DNA of 64,000 nucleotides, from the NCBI GenBank assembly GCA_946811185.2, contig OX328107.1, positions 43,018,360-43,082,359 of the forward strand, read 5' to 3'. The notes beneath the pieces were generated by a model, which worked only from the letters and a program-made list of their open reading frames with translations, searched no databases and had not been told where the DNA came from. The position numbers and the translations under genes were made by a program. The number at the start of each line of letters is the position of its first letter. Position 1 is the stretch's first letter. Origin of the DNA: Hippopus hippopus. Its lineage: Eukaryota; Mollusca; Bivalvia; Cardiida; Cardiidae. This document shows, one piece after another, positions 43,153 through 52,472 of the stretch.

Positions 43153-44309
43153 GGAGATATGCTGAGTATACGTACAATAGCTTCTGACCATGTAAATTTA
43201 GAGTCATCGTCCCCAAATAGGTAGCACGAGTTTTCAAAGTAAACCCAACCATCGGGACACTGGGAGTCACAGTTGCACTCAACCTGGGCTTGGACTGGAA
43301 CAAAGTTAAGAAATAGAAACCGCAACTGTTGGTGTAAGCTTTTGAAAAAATTGTGACAAATGTAAGAAATGATAAATATGAGCAGTTTCTGAACGTGTCT
43401 TGTTTTTCCGAGTATGTCTCTGTCTGGTTAACTAATTTTGGACCTCTTTTTATTTCCAAAATACTAAAACAGCGAAAGCTGTGGGTTGAAAATGCATCGT
43501 TTGGTAGTTTTGTCCCATAGCATACTGTATCAAATGGTTAAAATATATGAGCGATGCCATGAGAAATAAGGTGGTTTAATACGTACATCTTCATAGTACG
43601 TCACACTACTATAATAAGCAAGCCCTTGCATATCATGGATTCGTTTATATCTAAAACAGGCAGAATAATGAGGTAGAATAGTCCCTTGACATACAAAATA
43701 TTTACGTATTGCAGAAAGTTGCCACCGAGTTCATACATGTTCAGCAAGAAATAACACACATTTACATAAAACAAGATAGAATGCACAAACATGTACACAA
43801 GAAACAATATACGTACATGTACAACAAGAAACAACGCACATACACGTACTCGTTGCTCGTACAACAAGAAACAATGTGAATACATGTACATGTGCCACAA
43901 GAAATAATGCACATACATGTACAACAAGAAGCAATGCACATACATGTACAACACGAAACAATGCACATACATATACATTAAGAAACAATGCACATACATG
44001 TACATCAAGAAACAATGCACATAGATGTACAACAAGAAACAATGCATATACATGTAAATGTACAACAAGAAACAATGCACAAACATGTACAACAAATAAC
44101 AATTGACATGTATGTACAACAAAAAACAATGCACAAACATATACAACAAGAAACAATACGCATACACGCACGACAAGAAGCAATACACATACATGTAAAA
44201 CAAGAAACGTTTCGGTCTGTTTACCTAATTCCACACAGTTTGTGATAGCCACAAAGACCACCAGAAAACTTTGATGAGCTCTGAAGACTATGTTTTTTTG
44301 GTAGAACAT
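39498..44309 (-). CDS. C-type lectin, secreted single-CTLD protein, four exons
   Basis: Exons are 44309-44225, 43294-43176, 42509-42413 and 39718-39498. Their phases agree at every junction (1, 0, 1) and the product is 173 residues. Residues 1-28 form a signal peptide with hydrophobic core SFLVVFVAITNC, probably cleaved near VQA-QV (29-32). A Cys-rich leader (C35, C37) follows, then a long-form C-type lectin domain: CPDGW at 41-45, C52, FTWSEAI 62-68, C71, SSLVVID 76-82, FWLGATD 105-111, NWYPGQPD 131-138, C147, WHDVTC 157-162, C170. In this family the expected disulfides are C41-C52, C71-C170 and C147-C162. QPD is the galactose-type motif of Ca-dependent lectins, and the usual WND motif is WHD here. 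Such proteins typically act in innate recognition or feeding mucus; that role is inferred. An upstream in-frame ATG at 44396 would give a longer, unlikely N terminus. Confidence 0.85.
40247..40545 (-). pseudogene. Tc1/mariner transposase C-terminal relic
   Basis: Three frames in order give the end of a Tc1-type DDE transposase: FFRKNNVVLIDLPARSP (near 40500-40455, the block after the second catalytic Asp), EHVWEILGLRVG (near 40435-40400), and ALQEELRLVPQLQIARII followed by AAEGGHTCY (40345-40247). Two frameshifts separate them. The N-terminal DNA-binding part and first Asp were not found. Short inverted matches TTTTTCGCAAAAT near 40060 and ATTCTGCGAAAAA near 40690 may be the remains of its termini. 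It lies in lectin intron 3 and is dead. Confidence 0.75.
41676..41757 (+). mobile_element. SINE fragment in lectin intron 3
   Basis: GAGCCAGGCTTTGTAAAAAA and TTCTTTCCCATGATGGACGA then TTTCTGTTTCACCTGTGAC, an internal piece. Confidence 0.5.
41805..42009 (+). mobile_element. family C in lectin intron 3 (C-08)
   Basis: TGAGCCATGCTCTGTGAAAA, intact stem-loop, then a deletion so that GGTATCAGCATGGCTCA closes it early. Confidence 0.75.
42413..42509 (-). CDS. lectin exon 3: CTLD middle part
   Basis: This 97-base exon is preceded by TTTTTTTACAG and followed by donor GTATAT. It encodes HHCNVYHSSLVVIDNARED, then a short amphipathic segment FLSSFAKRL, matching the helix region that follows TWSEA in C-type lectin domains. 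It supplies the third core cysteine (C71). It is too short to stand out as an open frame and is found only from its splice sites and family pattern. Confidence 0.82.
42584..42797 (+). mobile_element. family A, full length, in lectin intron 2 (A-27)
   Basis: Ends TTAACCCTTAGGGTGCTAAG and AGCAGGATAAGGGTTAA. The hairpin at 42623-42688 is almost perfect. It lies between lectin exons 2 and 3. Confidence 0.85.
42936..43005 (-). mobile_element. family A, second subtype, truncated (A-28)
   Basis: The left arm and left stem (GGTATAGATCCAAGATCAGA) are present; the right stem is lost. It lies in lectin intron 2. Confidence 0.55.
43103..43151. repeat. (CT)n/(GA)n microsatellite in lectin intron 2
   Basis: About 22 CT dinucleotides with one CG interruption. 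On the gene strand it is (GA)n and starts 25 bases after the exon 2 donor. Confidence 0.95.
43176..43294 (-). CDS. lectin exon 2: CTLD N-terminal part
   Basis: The acceptor is a pyrimidine tract ending TTTGTTCCAG. The exon is 119 bases (two to finish the Val codon, then 39 codons) and ends GCTATT before donor GTACGT. It encodes QAQVECNCDSQCPDGW, the first-strand motif with Cys at protein positions 41 and 52, and FTWSEAI. A (GA)n tract starts about 25 bases into the following intron. Confidence 0.82.
43740..44215 (-). repeat. 27-bp minisatellite in lectin intron 1
   Basis: There are roughly fifteen imperfect units of AACAAGAAACAATGCACATA plus CATGTAC (plus strand). Because the unit is 27 bases, all frames that are open in one unit stay open. 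On the minus strand one frame reads a nine-residue repeat of the type MYVHCFLLY. It begins a few bases beyond the exon 1 donor. I treat the long frames as repeat artefacts. Confidence 0.85.
44225..44309 (-). CDS. lectin exon 1: signal peptide
   Basis: The exon runs from ATG 44309 to 44225 (28 codons plus one base) and ends TTAG before intron bases GTAAAC, a good donor. It encodes MFYQKNIVFR followed by a hydrophobic core and CVEL. I chose this ATG because it puts the hydrophobic core about 14 residues from the start. If intron 1 were retained, the frame would run on into the 27-bp minisatellite. Confidence 0.75.
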
Positions 44310-44463
44310 AACCGAAGTATTTGAATGAGACACACGGGATTTTCTTTGCGGAAATTCGCTAGAAAAGCTGATAATACTTGACCTTATCGTAGGCATTGTT
44401 CCACTTAGCTTAAATGTATGTTTTGTACATTCCTTAACTGGTCATTTCAACAAAAAAGGTACT

Positions 44464-44803
44464 TAACCTTTTAGCAGACAATCCCTTATCTTAATGACCC
44501 TGCGGACAAAGGCTTAACCCGTATACTGCTAAATAAGTTAAATGAAACTTTCAAACCGATAGTAAAAACCCAAGTTTAGCTATTTCAAGGTATTTTTTAG
44601 GGAAAGACATCTCCTTATCGTACAGCGTAGATTAAAGATCAGACTGCACGTTCTGTCCAGTCTGATCTTGTTTTACACTGCTTCCAAAAGGTCAGTGAAT
44701 CGCGCATAGCAGCCTAAGAGTTAAGAAAACGTTGTAAGAAAATTAGAAGATACTGGTAACCAGCATTTTCTCATTTTCCTATCAAGTTATCTACCCCTTC
44801 AAA
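44464..44803 (-). mobile_element. family B split by family A (B-22)
   Basis: Outer arm TTAACCTTTTAGCAGACAAT and GACCCTGCGGACAAAGGC on the left. After copy A-29 it resumes GAAAACGTTGTAAGAAAATT with its hairpin (44725-44790). Confidence 0.7.
44513..44726 (-). mobile_element. family A inserted in a family B copy (A-29)
   Basis: It is flanked by GGC-TTAA on the left and TTAA-GAAAAC on the right, and the outer sequence on both sides belongs to one family B copy (44464-44803). The hairpin is at 44619-44683. Confidence 0.75.
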
Positions 44804-44809
44804 TGCACA

Positions 44810-44902
44810 TGTGTTGGGAAAACTTTGTAGGAAGAGGAGAAAGTGCTGGTTACCAGTTTTTTTTTTTTTTTCATAATGTTTCCTACCCCTTGAAATGAAA
44901 AT
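44810..44902 (-). mobile_element. family B core, second in tandem (B-23)
   Basis: GTTGGGAAAACTTTGTAGGA, AGTGCTGGTTACCAG, and a poly-T in place of the right stem. Confidence 0.55.
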
Positions 44903-44916
44903 CTCGTCAATCCTAG

Positions 44917-45149
44917 TCGCTTGCAGAAAAAGAACATCAAAACCAGTTAAAAAGTAAATTGAAGACAGAGCAACTTTTGACTTAGTTATAAAATTCATTT
45001 TTTCTACCAACGACTAAACTTCGACCGACCGAACAATAACAAATTGTCATCTTCATAATAATTTACATACTTTTAAATGGTATGATTTACATTTGAATGT
45101 ATTTTACCACACCTATTGTTTATTTTTTTGGCCGCCACTGGGCCTCTGA
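44917..45149. mobile_element. family E MITE, right part
   Basis: TCGCTTGCAGAAAAAGAACA, CTTTTAAATGGTATGATTTA, end GGCCGCCACTGGGCCTCTG. The left third is absent. Confidence 0.65.
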
Positions 45150-45835
45150 AAAAAAAATCTTACATTTGTCTTTCTCGTAAACTGATGGTTTTTCACCTAT
45201 CATTTTCTTAATTCAGTGATAAATAATTTTCAGAAGGGAATGACCTTTCAGGTCTCACCTTCTTATGTCAACCGTCAAACTGAAATCCCGCGAGGACGAA
45301 TCACTCCTCTGTTTCAAGAAAAGTAGATCCTCATCAATCAATGAACAGACGCACTAGTGTCATTTGATATGTGAAAATAACATGCAGGATGAAAAACTGT
45401 GCAAGCCAATTGGATTTACACAAACAATGAACTTTAGACTCAAATGTAATAGAATTAGCTCTAAGATTTAAAATTGGCCTCGTTTCGCAGCGTTGACACG
45501 ACCTAGTTTATAAAGTAAGAAAAACACTCCAAAACACCTAAAACCAACCGAAAAGACCGCAGACCACTGTTATTACACCCCAAATTACTTTCCTTATACC
45601 TAAAACCGCATGCAAAACGCTTCTAAAAATATACGACTTTATGGCAAAAAGTTATGAAATAATGCTATCATTCTCAAAAAAAAACGTTGTCCACCGTCAG
45701 ATGAATGACTTCTTGTCGAAATGATCCACTGTCGAAACCTATTTCCTTGCAAATTTCTACCATCGTCTTCTGTTAGTACTTTCAGTACTTTGATTAAAGT
45801 ATGATGATGGTATAGAAATCTGAATAGCCCCCTTT
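45150..45835. other. unassigned stretch upstream of the lectin gene
   Basis: About 0.9-1.5 kb upstream of the lectin start. No exon or element recognised. Confidence 0.4.
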
Positions 45836-46062
45836 AACTCTTTACCAAACGACAAAATTTTAGACTGGTCCAATTTGAAAGCATTTGCATACGACAAAAT
45901 TAACGTGACTTAAAAATTGAAATTTGTTCTGGGAAGGTAGAAAACATTGTGGGAAAAGGAGAAAATGCTGGTTACCAGCATTTTCTCCTTTTTTCCACGA
46001 TGTTTTCAAAAGGCTTCTTTTTCAGGGTCGTGAAAACCAGGGATTGTTTGGGAAAGGGTTAA
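45836..46062 (+). mobile_element. family B, full length (B-24)
   Basis: TTAACTCTTTACCAAACGAC, hairpin 45941-46006 perfect but for a T insertion, end GGGAAAGGGTTAA. Confidence 0.8.
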
Positions 46063-46165
46063 GGTGAAGGATGACATAGACTTTTGGATGAATAATTAGA
46101 TCTCTTTACTTGATACACAACCAATCAAAAATTGTGGATATGGAGAGTGAAAATGTTTTGTACTT

Positions 46166-46400
46166 TAGCCCTTAGGTCTTTACCAAACGACAAAATTTTG
46201 GACATGTCAAAATTCAAAGCATTTGCAGACGACATATTGAATTCGGCTCAAATTGATTGTATTTGTCTTTGAAATGTTAGAAAACACTGTGGGAAAAGAA
46301 GAAAGTGCTGGTTATAAACATTTCCTTTTTTTCCTACAATGTTTTCAAAAGTTTTCTGCCCCAGGGCCGTTAGAACTCGGGATTGTGTGGAAAATGGTTA
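46166..46400 (+). mobile_element. family B (B-25)
   Basis: GGTCTTTACCAAACGACAAA, hairpin 46281-46343 with a damaged right stem, end GTGTGGAAAATGGTTA. Confidence 0.7.
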
Positions 46401-46498
46401 TTTGAACTGCTGGATGAATTAATCGACAATTTCGAGCCAATAATTAAACCTTAATCTTGCGACTTCGAAGTTTTTTTTATCTGGAAAAATCTCGCTGC

Positions 46499-46602
46499 AA
46501 CGGACAATGTAGATAATTGATCAGACTGTACGTTCTCTGCAGTCTGATCTTGATGTATGCTGTCTGCAAAAGAGCATTGAGTCGCGCCTAGCTGCATAAA
46601 AA
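46499..46602 (-). mobile_element. family A, partial (A-30)
   Basis: The hairpin CGGACAATGTAGATAATTGA and the arm GAGTCGCGCCTAGCTGC remain; the left arm is eroded. Confidence 0.6.
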
Positions 46603-46867
46603 CTTCTTTTCGCCAAATTTGGCCTACAGACACAGTTCTGTAGCTATTAATAGAATATAAGCCCAGCGTATTTATGGGAGAATCGATAACGTCAAAGCAG
46701 GTCAATGGAAAATGATAATTCACCTTCATCAAAAAGGTTTGTGACAGGAAAGATTTTTTGGTTTTTGAAACAAGTGTACCTATTCAAGTTTTTTTTTTGA
46801 TAATTTTGCATTTCAGCGAGCTCTGGCATTACTGGAGTCGTTGTTCTAGTAATAGTGCACTTTTACT

Positions 46868-47182
46868 TCAGCCGAGTCTGTTGGGTCAGTGGGTAACGTG
46901 CATGCATTGAAACCAAGCGGTCTCTGGTTCGGTTGCGAACCGGGTCATATTCTCCGACGATTGGTGATAATCATGTTGACCGGATTTATTCCTCTAAGTT
47001 ACCAAAGCAAATTGTTTCAAACGATACTTATGTTAGAAAGCAGCCAGCTGAACATTGTTTCGAGGATGCTTCTGCGGGAAACCAGCCAGTCGCTTGAAAA
47101 GAAATATTGCGTAACATATAGGTGCAATGGCCGCCACAATATAAACAAAAAATAATGTTGCAATCGGCGTTAAAACACCATT
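46868..47182 (+). mobile_element. tRNA-derived SINE, duplicated body
   Basis: GCCGAGTCTGTTGGGTCAGT head, GGTTCGGTTGCGAACCGGG. GAAAGCAGCCAG and GAAACCAGCCAG both occur, so part of the body is doubled. Confidence 0.75.
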
Positions 47183-47381
47183 TAACTCTTTTCCAAACGA
47201 CAAAATTTAAGACTTAATAATCATGATATGACTCAAACAACGCGATTTGTCTTTGAAAGGTAGAAAACATTGCGGGAAAAGGAGAAAATGCTGGTAACCA
47301 GCATTTTCTCCTTTTCCCACAATGTTTTCAAAAATCTTCTTCAGGGTCGTTAAAACTCGGAGTTTTCTGGTGAAGGGTTAG
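47182..47381 (+). mobile_element. family B with shortened left arm (B-26)
   Basis: TTAACTCTTTTCCAAACGAC lacks the usual GAAAGCATTTGCAGACG block. The perfect hairpin is at 47264-47330. It begins at the 3' end of a SINE. Confidence 0.75.
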
Positions 47382-47404
47382 ACTTAAGAAAACAAACAAA
47401 CATT

Positions 47405-47660
47405 TGAGTCATGCTCTGGCATTAGGGGGCTTAATGCATCTCCGTGATGCATTATACCAGGCAAGAACATCACATAATTAGGGATCCGTAAGATCCATTT
47501 AGTCTAACGATTGATTTAATCTGGAGAAAGAATGTTCCTTGGACATGCAGAAAATTGACCAGTAGGAAAAAAGATTTAATTCATGTCAGCCTGCACAGAC
47601 TGACATGGGTCGATAGTTTTTGCAGATGCATTAAGCCTCCTTTTCACAGAGCATGACTCA
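47405..47660 (-). mobile_element. family C (C-09)
   Basis: TGAGTCATGCTCTGGCATTA to TCACAGAGCATGACTCA. The stem-loop at 47582-47612 lost its tip. Confidence 0.75.
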
Positions 47661-47865
47661 GTCAGTTATTTGCGCCGTGCATGAGACTGATGACTTACCA
47701 TAGCATGTGGGACCGTTTGCCAAAATGTTCTTGGCAAGGAATTCCAACCAGAATCCTACGACTGCAAAGTCACGTTTTCTCTCACCTAACGTTACACCTG
47801 ATCGGGCCGCGGAACGACAAAAATAACGCTGCACAGAGAGTGAAAAGATTTGTGCATAGATTACT

Positions 47866-48083
47866 AAACCTTTCACACAATCCACAGTTTTAACGACATA
47901 GAGAAAAATAGCTTTTGAAAATATCGTGGAAAAAGGATAAAATTCTGGTAACTAGCATTTTCCACTTTTCCCACTATGTTTTCAACCCTCTTATTAACAA
48001 ATTTTACATTTTGAGGCACTTGTATATTGTCGTCTGCAAATGCTTTCAATTTGGGCAAGTCTGATATTCTGTCGTTTGGTTTG
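47866..48083 (-). mobile_element. family B (B-27)
   Basis: AAACCTTTCACACAATCCAC, hairpin 47916-47983, end TCTGTCGTTTGGTTTGG. Confidence 0.65.
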
Positions 48084-48123
48084 GTTTAAACATATTTTAC
48101 ATCGATCGAGAAATACGTTCTTA

Positions 48124-48293
48124 TAACTTATACTTATCTCTCTCCATTCTGCTTCCTGGGAACAACACCAGTACTCGCGCTGAATGTGACGGCCAATGAA
48201 AAATCCCAAAGTTGACACCCGCTCCAGGGTATCGAACTCGGGACCTCATGGTTACGAGGCAGACGTTCTACCTCATAACCACGGTCACCACAC
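48124..48293 (-). mobile_element. SINE or tRNA-derived sequence, reverse
   Basis: Reverse: GTGGTTATGAGGTAGAACGT (box A), CGAGTTCGATACCCTGGAGC (box B), then GCGAGTACTGGTGTTGTTCC. The head is not foldable into a standard tRNA with a clean acceptor stem. Confidence 0.65.
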
Positions 48294-48360
48294 AGGTTGT
48301 TTGATAACGAGTTAACATCTTTCAAACCATTTAGCTCTTGGGCTGCTAGGCAAAAGTTTT

Positions 48361-48605
48361 TGTTCTGGCAAAATGGGCTTTAATGCGTCTGCGTCATGCA
48401 TGATACCAAACAAGTAATTATATAACTATGGATCCATAAAATCTATTTTGTCTAATAGCCGACTGAATGAACTAGGTAGACTGGTCCTTTGACAGGTAGA
48501 AAATCGACCAATAGCAAAAGGTTTCGACCCATGTCAGCCTGTGGCTGACCTGGGTCGAAACTGTTTTCTAATACATTAAGACTCCTTTTCAAAGAGTATA
48601 GCTCA
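48361..48605 (-). mobile_element. family C (C-10)
   Basis: TTCTGGCAAAATGGGCTTTA to CAAAGAGTATAGCTCA. The stem-loop lost its tip. Confidence 0.7.
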
Positions 48606-48696
48606 TTAATGAAATAAGTTTTCTTCACCAAAGAAACAGATCAAAACATTTCAATTTCACTGTGAAGCGTTTTAAGGAAAATTATTACGCAAAATA

Positions 48697-48765
48697 GTGG
48701 ACACTGTGTAGATTAAAGATCAGGCTGCTCGTTCTGTACAGTCTGATCTTAATCTTCAATGTCCG
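48697..48765 (-). mobile_element. family A hairpin core (A-31)
   Basis: TGTGTAGATTAAAGATCAGG and CTGATCTTAATCTTCAATGT. Confidence 0.6.
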
Positions 48766-48841
48766 TTGGAAGCAGTCTGCAAAAGGCAGTCTGATTTGAA
48801 TCTTATATTCTTGCAAAAAAAACGCCCCATAACGTTGTGCT

Positions 48842-49070
48842 TCACTCTTTAAAACACAATCCGGAGTTTTAATGGTACTTAAGAGTAAGTCTTTGAAAAA
48901 CATTGAGGGAAAAGGAGAAAATGCTGGTAACCAGCATTTTCTCCATTTTCCACAATGTTTTCTTGTCTTTCGGAGACAAATTCAATCATTTGAGCCCAAT
49001 TAATTTGTCGTCTGCAAATGCTTTCAATTTGGACCAGCATAAAATTTTGTCGTTTTGGTAAAGAGTTTGG
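48842..49070 (-). mobile_element. family B (B-28)
   Basis: TCACTCTTTAAAACACAATC, hairpin 48893-48961, far arm GTCGTCTGCAAATGCTTTCA, end TTTTGGTAAAGAGTTT. Confidence 0.75.
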
Positions 49071-49419
49071 CGTTATATTTGTTCCGCTTGAACACAATAA
49101 AATCCGGGAATACGACGAGATATTATATCTATCTACTTGCCTTTTAATTCATGGTTTTATTTGAAATTTGCAAATAGAAGAAGGTCTTCGACCGATTTTC
49201 GGCGATAATTTACTATATAAAAGCTTGGTTTTTATATACCGCCCCGATCGTATTTCTGTAAAGTGCACTTGTTTACGCATAACATACTTTATGGTGCATT
49301 GGCCATAGATTGATAAACATTTTGTTGCCATTTATTTGCAAAATGGATGATTAAACTATTTCTGCAGTGTTGTAATTCCAGATGTCAACATTTCGTTATA
49401 ATGATATGCTGTTGTGAGA

Positions 49420-49620
49420 GCTGTCAGGCCGTCCATCCGTGTGTCCATCCGTCTGTCTCTTACGTAGTCTCCTGTTCATATCTCCTCAACAACATGTCCG
49501 ACTTTATAGTGTATTCCCCAACACGCGTCCACTTCGATGAAAGACTTGCAGAGTGGAAGTTTCACAAACCAGTCTCCAAGGTCAAGGTCAAAGCCGGGGT
49601 TCAAAGGTCACTTGTTGGGG
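49420..49620. other. AT/GC mixed stretch with GTCAAGGTCA motif
   Basis: CCGTCCATCCGTGTGTCCAT and CAAGGTCAAGGTCAAAGCCG look like dispersed repeat sequence. No gene recognised. Confidence 0.35.
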
Positions 49621-49660
49621 AGAAACATCTGTTTTCGGTGAAAAAATAAAACATAACATT

Positions 49661-49740
49661 CCATGCTCTGAGTGAAGGGGTCTTAATGTATCTGCAAGAA
49701 GTATCGAATCATATCAGTCTGCACAGTCCGCGTTTGCAAT
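49661..49740 (+). mobile_element. family C cut by a SINE (C-11)
   Basis: CCATGCTCTGAGTGAAGGGG to CAGTCTGCACAGTCCGCG, ending in mid-hairpin where a SINE head begins. Confidence 0.65.
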
Positions 49741-49747
49741 CGACGGG

Positions 49748-49975
49748 GTCCTGCCTGGCTTAGTGGTAAAGCGTAGGACTCTTAACCTGAAGACCCCTGA
49801 CTCGAGCTGCACTGAAAGCACTGAGTTTTCGTAGAAGTGTCCTCGTGCAAGACACCTCAGAACTCTAGCCATATACTGGTGAAACGCAGGATAAACATGA
49901 ACATGTGAGCTGTTGCTGTGATATGACTGAAATAATGCTGAAGCGGCGTAAAACACCATTCAGTCAATGGCCGTT
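49748..49975 (+). mobile_element. tRNA-derived SINE in C-11
   Basis: CCTGCCTGGCTTAGTGGTAA head, CTGACTCGAGCTGCACTGAA, tail AATAATGCTGAAGCGGCGTA. Confidence 0.75.
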
Positions 49976-50012
49976 AAATATACAATCGGTAAATCCCTCA
50001 ATGTTTATGAGA

Positions 50013-50210
50013 CCAGTACAGGTATTCACCAACCATCTCTTGGAATAGTCTCAATCTCATTCTCTAAGATTTTCTAGATTTAAAAGTAACACAACTTCTG
50101 ATTGGCTAAACAAAATGGTATAGCCAATCGGGAGTTGCGTTACTTTCAAATTCAGGAAATTCTGGAGAGTAAGAACGTTTTTGAGAATGGTTGGTGAATA
50201 CGGCCCCAGA
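50013..50210. mobile_element. family D foldback
   Basis: TACAGGTATTCACCAACCAT to TGGTGAATACGGCCCC, with the central hairpin AACTTCTGATTGGCTAAACA. Confidence 0.75.
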
Positions 50211-50661
50211 TGTGACGTCATCGTACTTAGGCTAATAGCCAGGTGGAAGCCTTAGCAATATTTGCAAGTACGCCATTTTGGGTTAAAAATGGCGAACGAA
50301 GTAACCGAATACGTGGAAGCTCGGCCATGGCCTTGGTCACGGGCTTTGATAAATTACTGGGTACGCCCCTTGCACATATTTAAATAAGATCCCGCATATT
50401 ATTCTACACTGTACGCAGTTCACATTTTACTCAACTTAGTGATTGCCAAAGATGAAATACAGCGAAAAGTAACCAGGACGAGGTGACTGTCTATCTATTT
50501 AGGCCAAAGATAGATACCAAGGCTTCGTGTCCTTGAGATTGAGGAATTTACTGTCCTGCAATACGAAATTCGTGCGAACGATTAGAACATGTGCAATCAT
50601 CGTCACGTGCAACAAGGAACAGACTAGTCAAAGCTTCAACTTTTCCGCTAGGAAAAAATTG

Positions 50662-50884
50662 AATCATGCTTACTGCATCTTCAAAAAGTATTGATTCCGG
50701 TCAGCCTGCGCAGTCCGCGCAGGCTGACCTGAATAGACACTTTTCGCCATTGGTCAATTTTCTGCGTCTCAAAAGACCAGTGTACCCCATGATTTTTAGT
50801 GATCCATAATTAAATGACGGCTTGCTTTGTATAATGCATCATGGAGATGCATTAAATCTCTCTTTTGCATGGCATGGCTTAATT
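50662..50884 (+). mobile_element. family C (C-12)
   Basis: GAATCATGCTTACTGCATCT, perfect stem CAGCCTGCGCAGTCCGCGCA at 50702-50721, right end TTTGCATGGCATGGCTTA. Confidence 0.75.
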
Positions 50885-50974
50885 GTTTTCAGATTTTAGG
50901 GCAAAGCTAGCCTTCTGTTCACTGGAATTCATGGGGCTGGGGTCCTTCTGGTTTACATTGCTCTAGAATATACT

Positions 50975-51258
50975 CGAGCCATGCTATGGGGGGGGGGGGG
51001 AAGGGGGTTAGTTTGCATGCGTCTCCCTGATGGATTATACCAAGCAAGTCATCAGATAATTATAAATCCATAAAATCCATTTTGTCTAAAAAACAGGCTG
51101 AATCCTGGGTTAGAATTATCCTTGGACAAGCAGGAAACTGACCAAATGCAAAAGCAAAAAGTTTCGACCCAGGTCAGCCTGCGCGGACTGCGCAGGCTGG
51201 CCTGAGTCGATACTTTTTGCAGTTGTATTAAACCCCTGTTTCACATAACAAGGTTCAC
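50975..51258 (-). mobile_element. family C with G-run (C-13)
   Basis: CGAGCCATGCTATGGG then a 12-base G run. The perfect stem is at 51164-51214 and the right end TTTCACATAACAAGGTTCA. Confidence 0.75.
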
Positions 51259-51535
51259 TTGAAAACATGGGAGCAATTTGGTGTTTTATGATCGTTCTGA
51301 GGACAATCTGAGATACTGTATATTAAAACTGAATGAAGATCCGCGATCTATAACGTATAATTCATCCAAAAGAAGAAATCGTTTCAGATTTTCTTTGGCC
51401 AGGATTATGTGGCTTCGTACCCCATTTAAGGCAGCTATGACGTGGGATTCTACCATGATTTATGTCTTTTGATTTTCCTTTGATTGCAATGAAGGCTCAC
51501 AGATCTTGTATTAAACAATCTTGAAAGAAATGAAC

Positions 51536-51775
51536 GGCGCTCTGGCAAAAGGTGGTTTGATCCATCTCCGTGATGCTTTATACCAAGCAAGTCATCACAC
51601 AGTCACAATAATAGATCCATAAAATCTATTTTGTCCAATAGCCGACTGAATCATGAGGTAGTAGGGTCCTTTAACATTCAAAAAATTGATCGATAGCAGA
51701 AAGTTTTGACCTTGGTCGATACTTTTAGCAGTTTTTCAGTTGCATTAATCCCCCTTTTCAAACGACATGGCTCAT
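51536..51775 (-). mobile_element. family C without its hairpin tip (C-14)
   Basis: GGCGCTCTGGCAAAAGGTGG to CAAACGACATGGCTCATA. Between TTTTGACCTTGG and TCGATACTTT the GC-rich core is absent. Confidence 0.7.
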
Positions 51776-52157
51776 ATTTTTAATAATAAGCAAGCAGCTT
51801 GCATCGATGTTTTAAGTCTGTTTCAGTATACCACTTTTTGCTATAGTAATATAACTCCGAACGGTTTCCTCTCCTATGAGATTGCTGGGACATAAATCAC
51901 TTTCGTTTGACACGAGAAATGCGGTCGATTGCCAATAAAATATATTTTTATCACGTCGTGTCCTTGCTTGCAGAGAAATATTGATGCAGACATTTTCTCT
52001 ATCGGATAATCTAATCACGTGACGCAAACTGTGCGGGGGGAAACGTGACTTCAATCTATTAATAGCTTATCCCTTTTCGTACCAAGTAAGCAAAATGGTA
52101 GTTAGACTCAAATGCAATTTTTAAGGCTAATTTTGGCCGGAATGTTTTGAACAGCTC
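51776..52157. other. unassigned stretch
   Basis: An 80-codon minus frame (SDLCPSNLIGEETVRSYITI) has no recognised family and no clear splice context. Confidence 0.3.
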
Positions 52158-52227
52158 AGCGGGCAGCATATATCAAAGATCTGATAGCACATTTTGCGCA
52201 GCCTGGTCGTGATTTACATTGGCTGCA
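52158..52227 (-). mobile_element. family A hairpin core, degraded (A-32)
   Basis: ATATCAAAGATCTGATAGCA with a damaged right stem GGTCGTGATTTACATTGGC. Confidence 0.5.
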
Positions 52228-52393
52228 AATGTAATTATTCTGTGATAAGTAGCGAAAGGGTTAGGTTAGATACTGTGCATCTGGGAGAATAAATTGTAGT
52301 CATTGCGATCCTAAAGATATGCCAAGTTTTTTTTTTAATTTCTCTTAAAACAAATAACCTGCTGCAAGCGACCTGCTGCATAGTGCCTCAGAC

Positions 52394-52472
52394 GACTTTC
52401 AGAAACATTGTTGCAAAAGGAGAAATGGTATGTAACGTGCACTAGTTTCCTTTTTTTGTCCCACATTCTTTT
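52394..52472. mobile_element. family B hairpin scrap (B-29)
   Basis: GACTTTCAGAAACATTGTTG and TTTTTTTGTCCCACATTCTT. Confidence 0.45.

Noticed and set aside
43080..43160. Lectin exon 2 frame continuing into RERERE
   Set aside because: The frame crosses a good donor into (GA)n intron sequence; the third exon joins in phase at the donor.
43601..44203. 200-residue minus-strand open frame of MYVHCFLLY repeats
   Set aside because: It is the 27-bp minisatellite read as codons; several frames and both strands are open for the same reason.
4825..49975. tRNA genes from box A and box B matches
   Set aside because: The tRNA-like heads continue into shared SINE bodies and tails, and none has a clean cloverleaf with a proper acceptor stem.
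50390..50470. TATTTAAATA followed by a start codon at 50453 as a promoter and gene
   Set aside because: The frame stops after six codons and no splice donor makes it longer.
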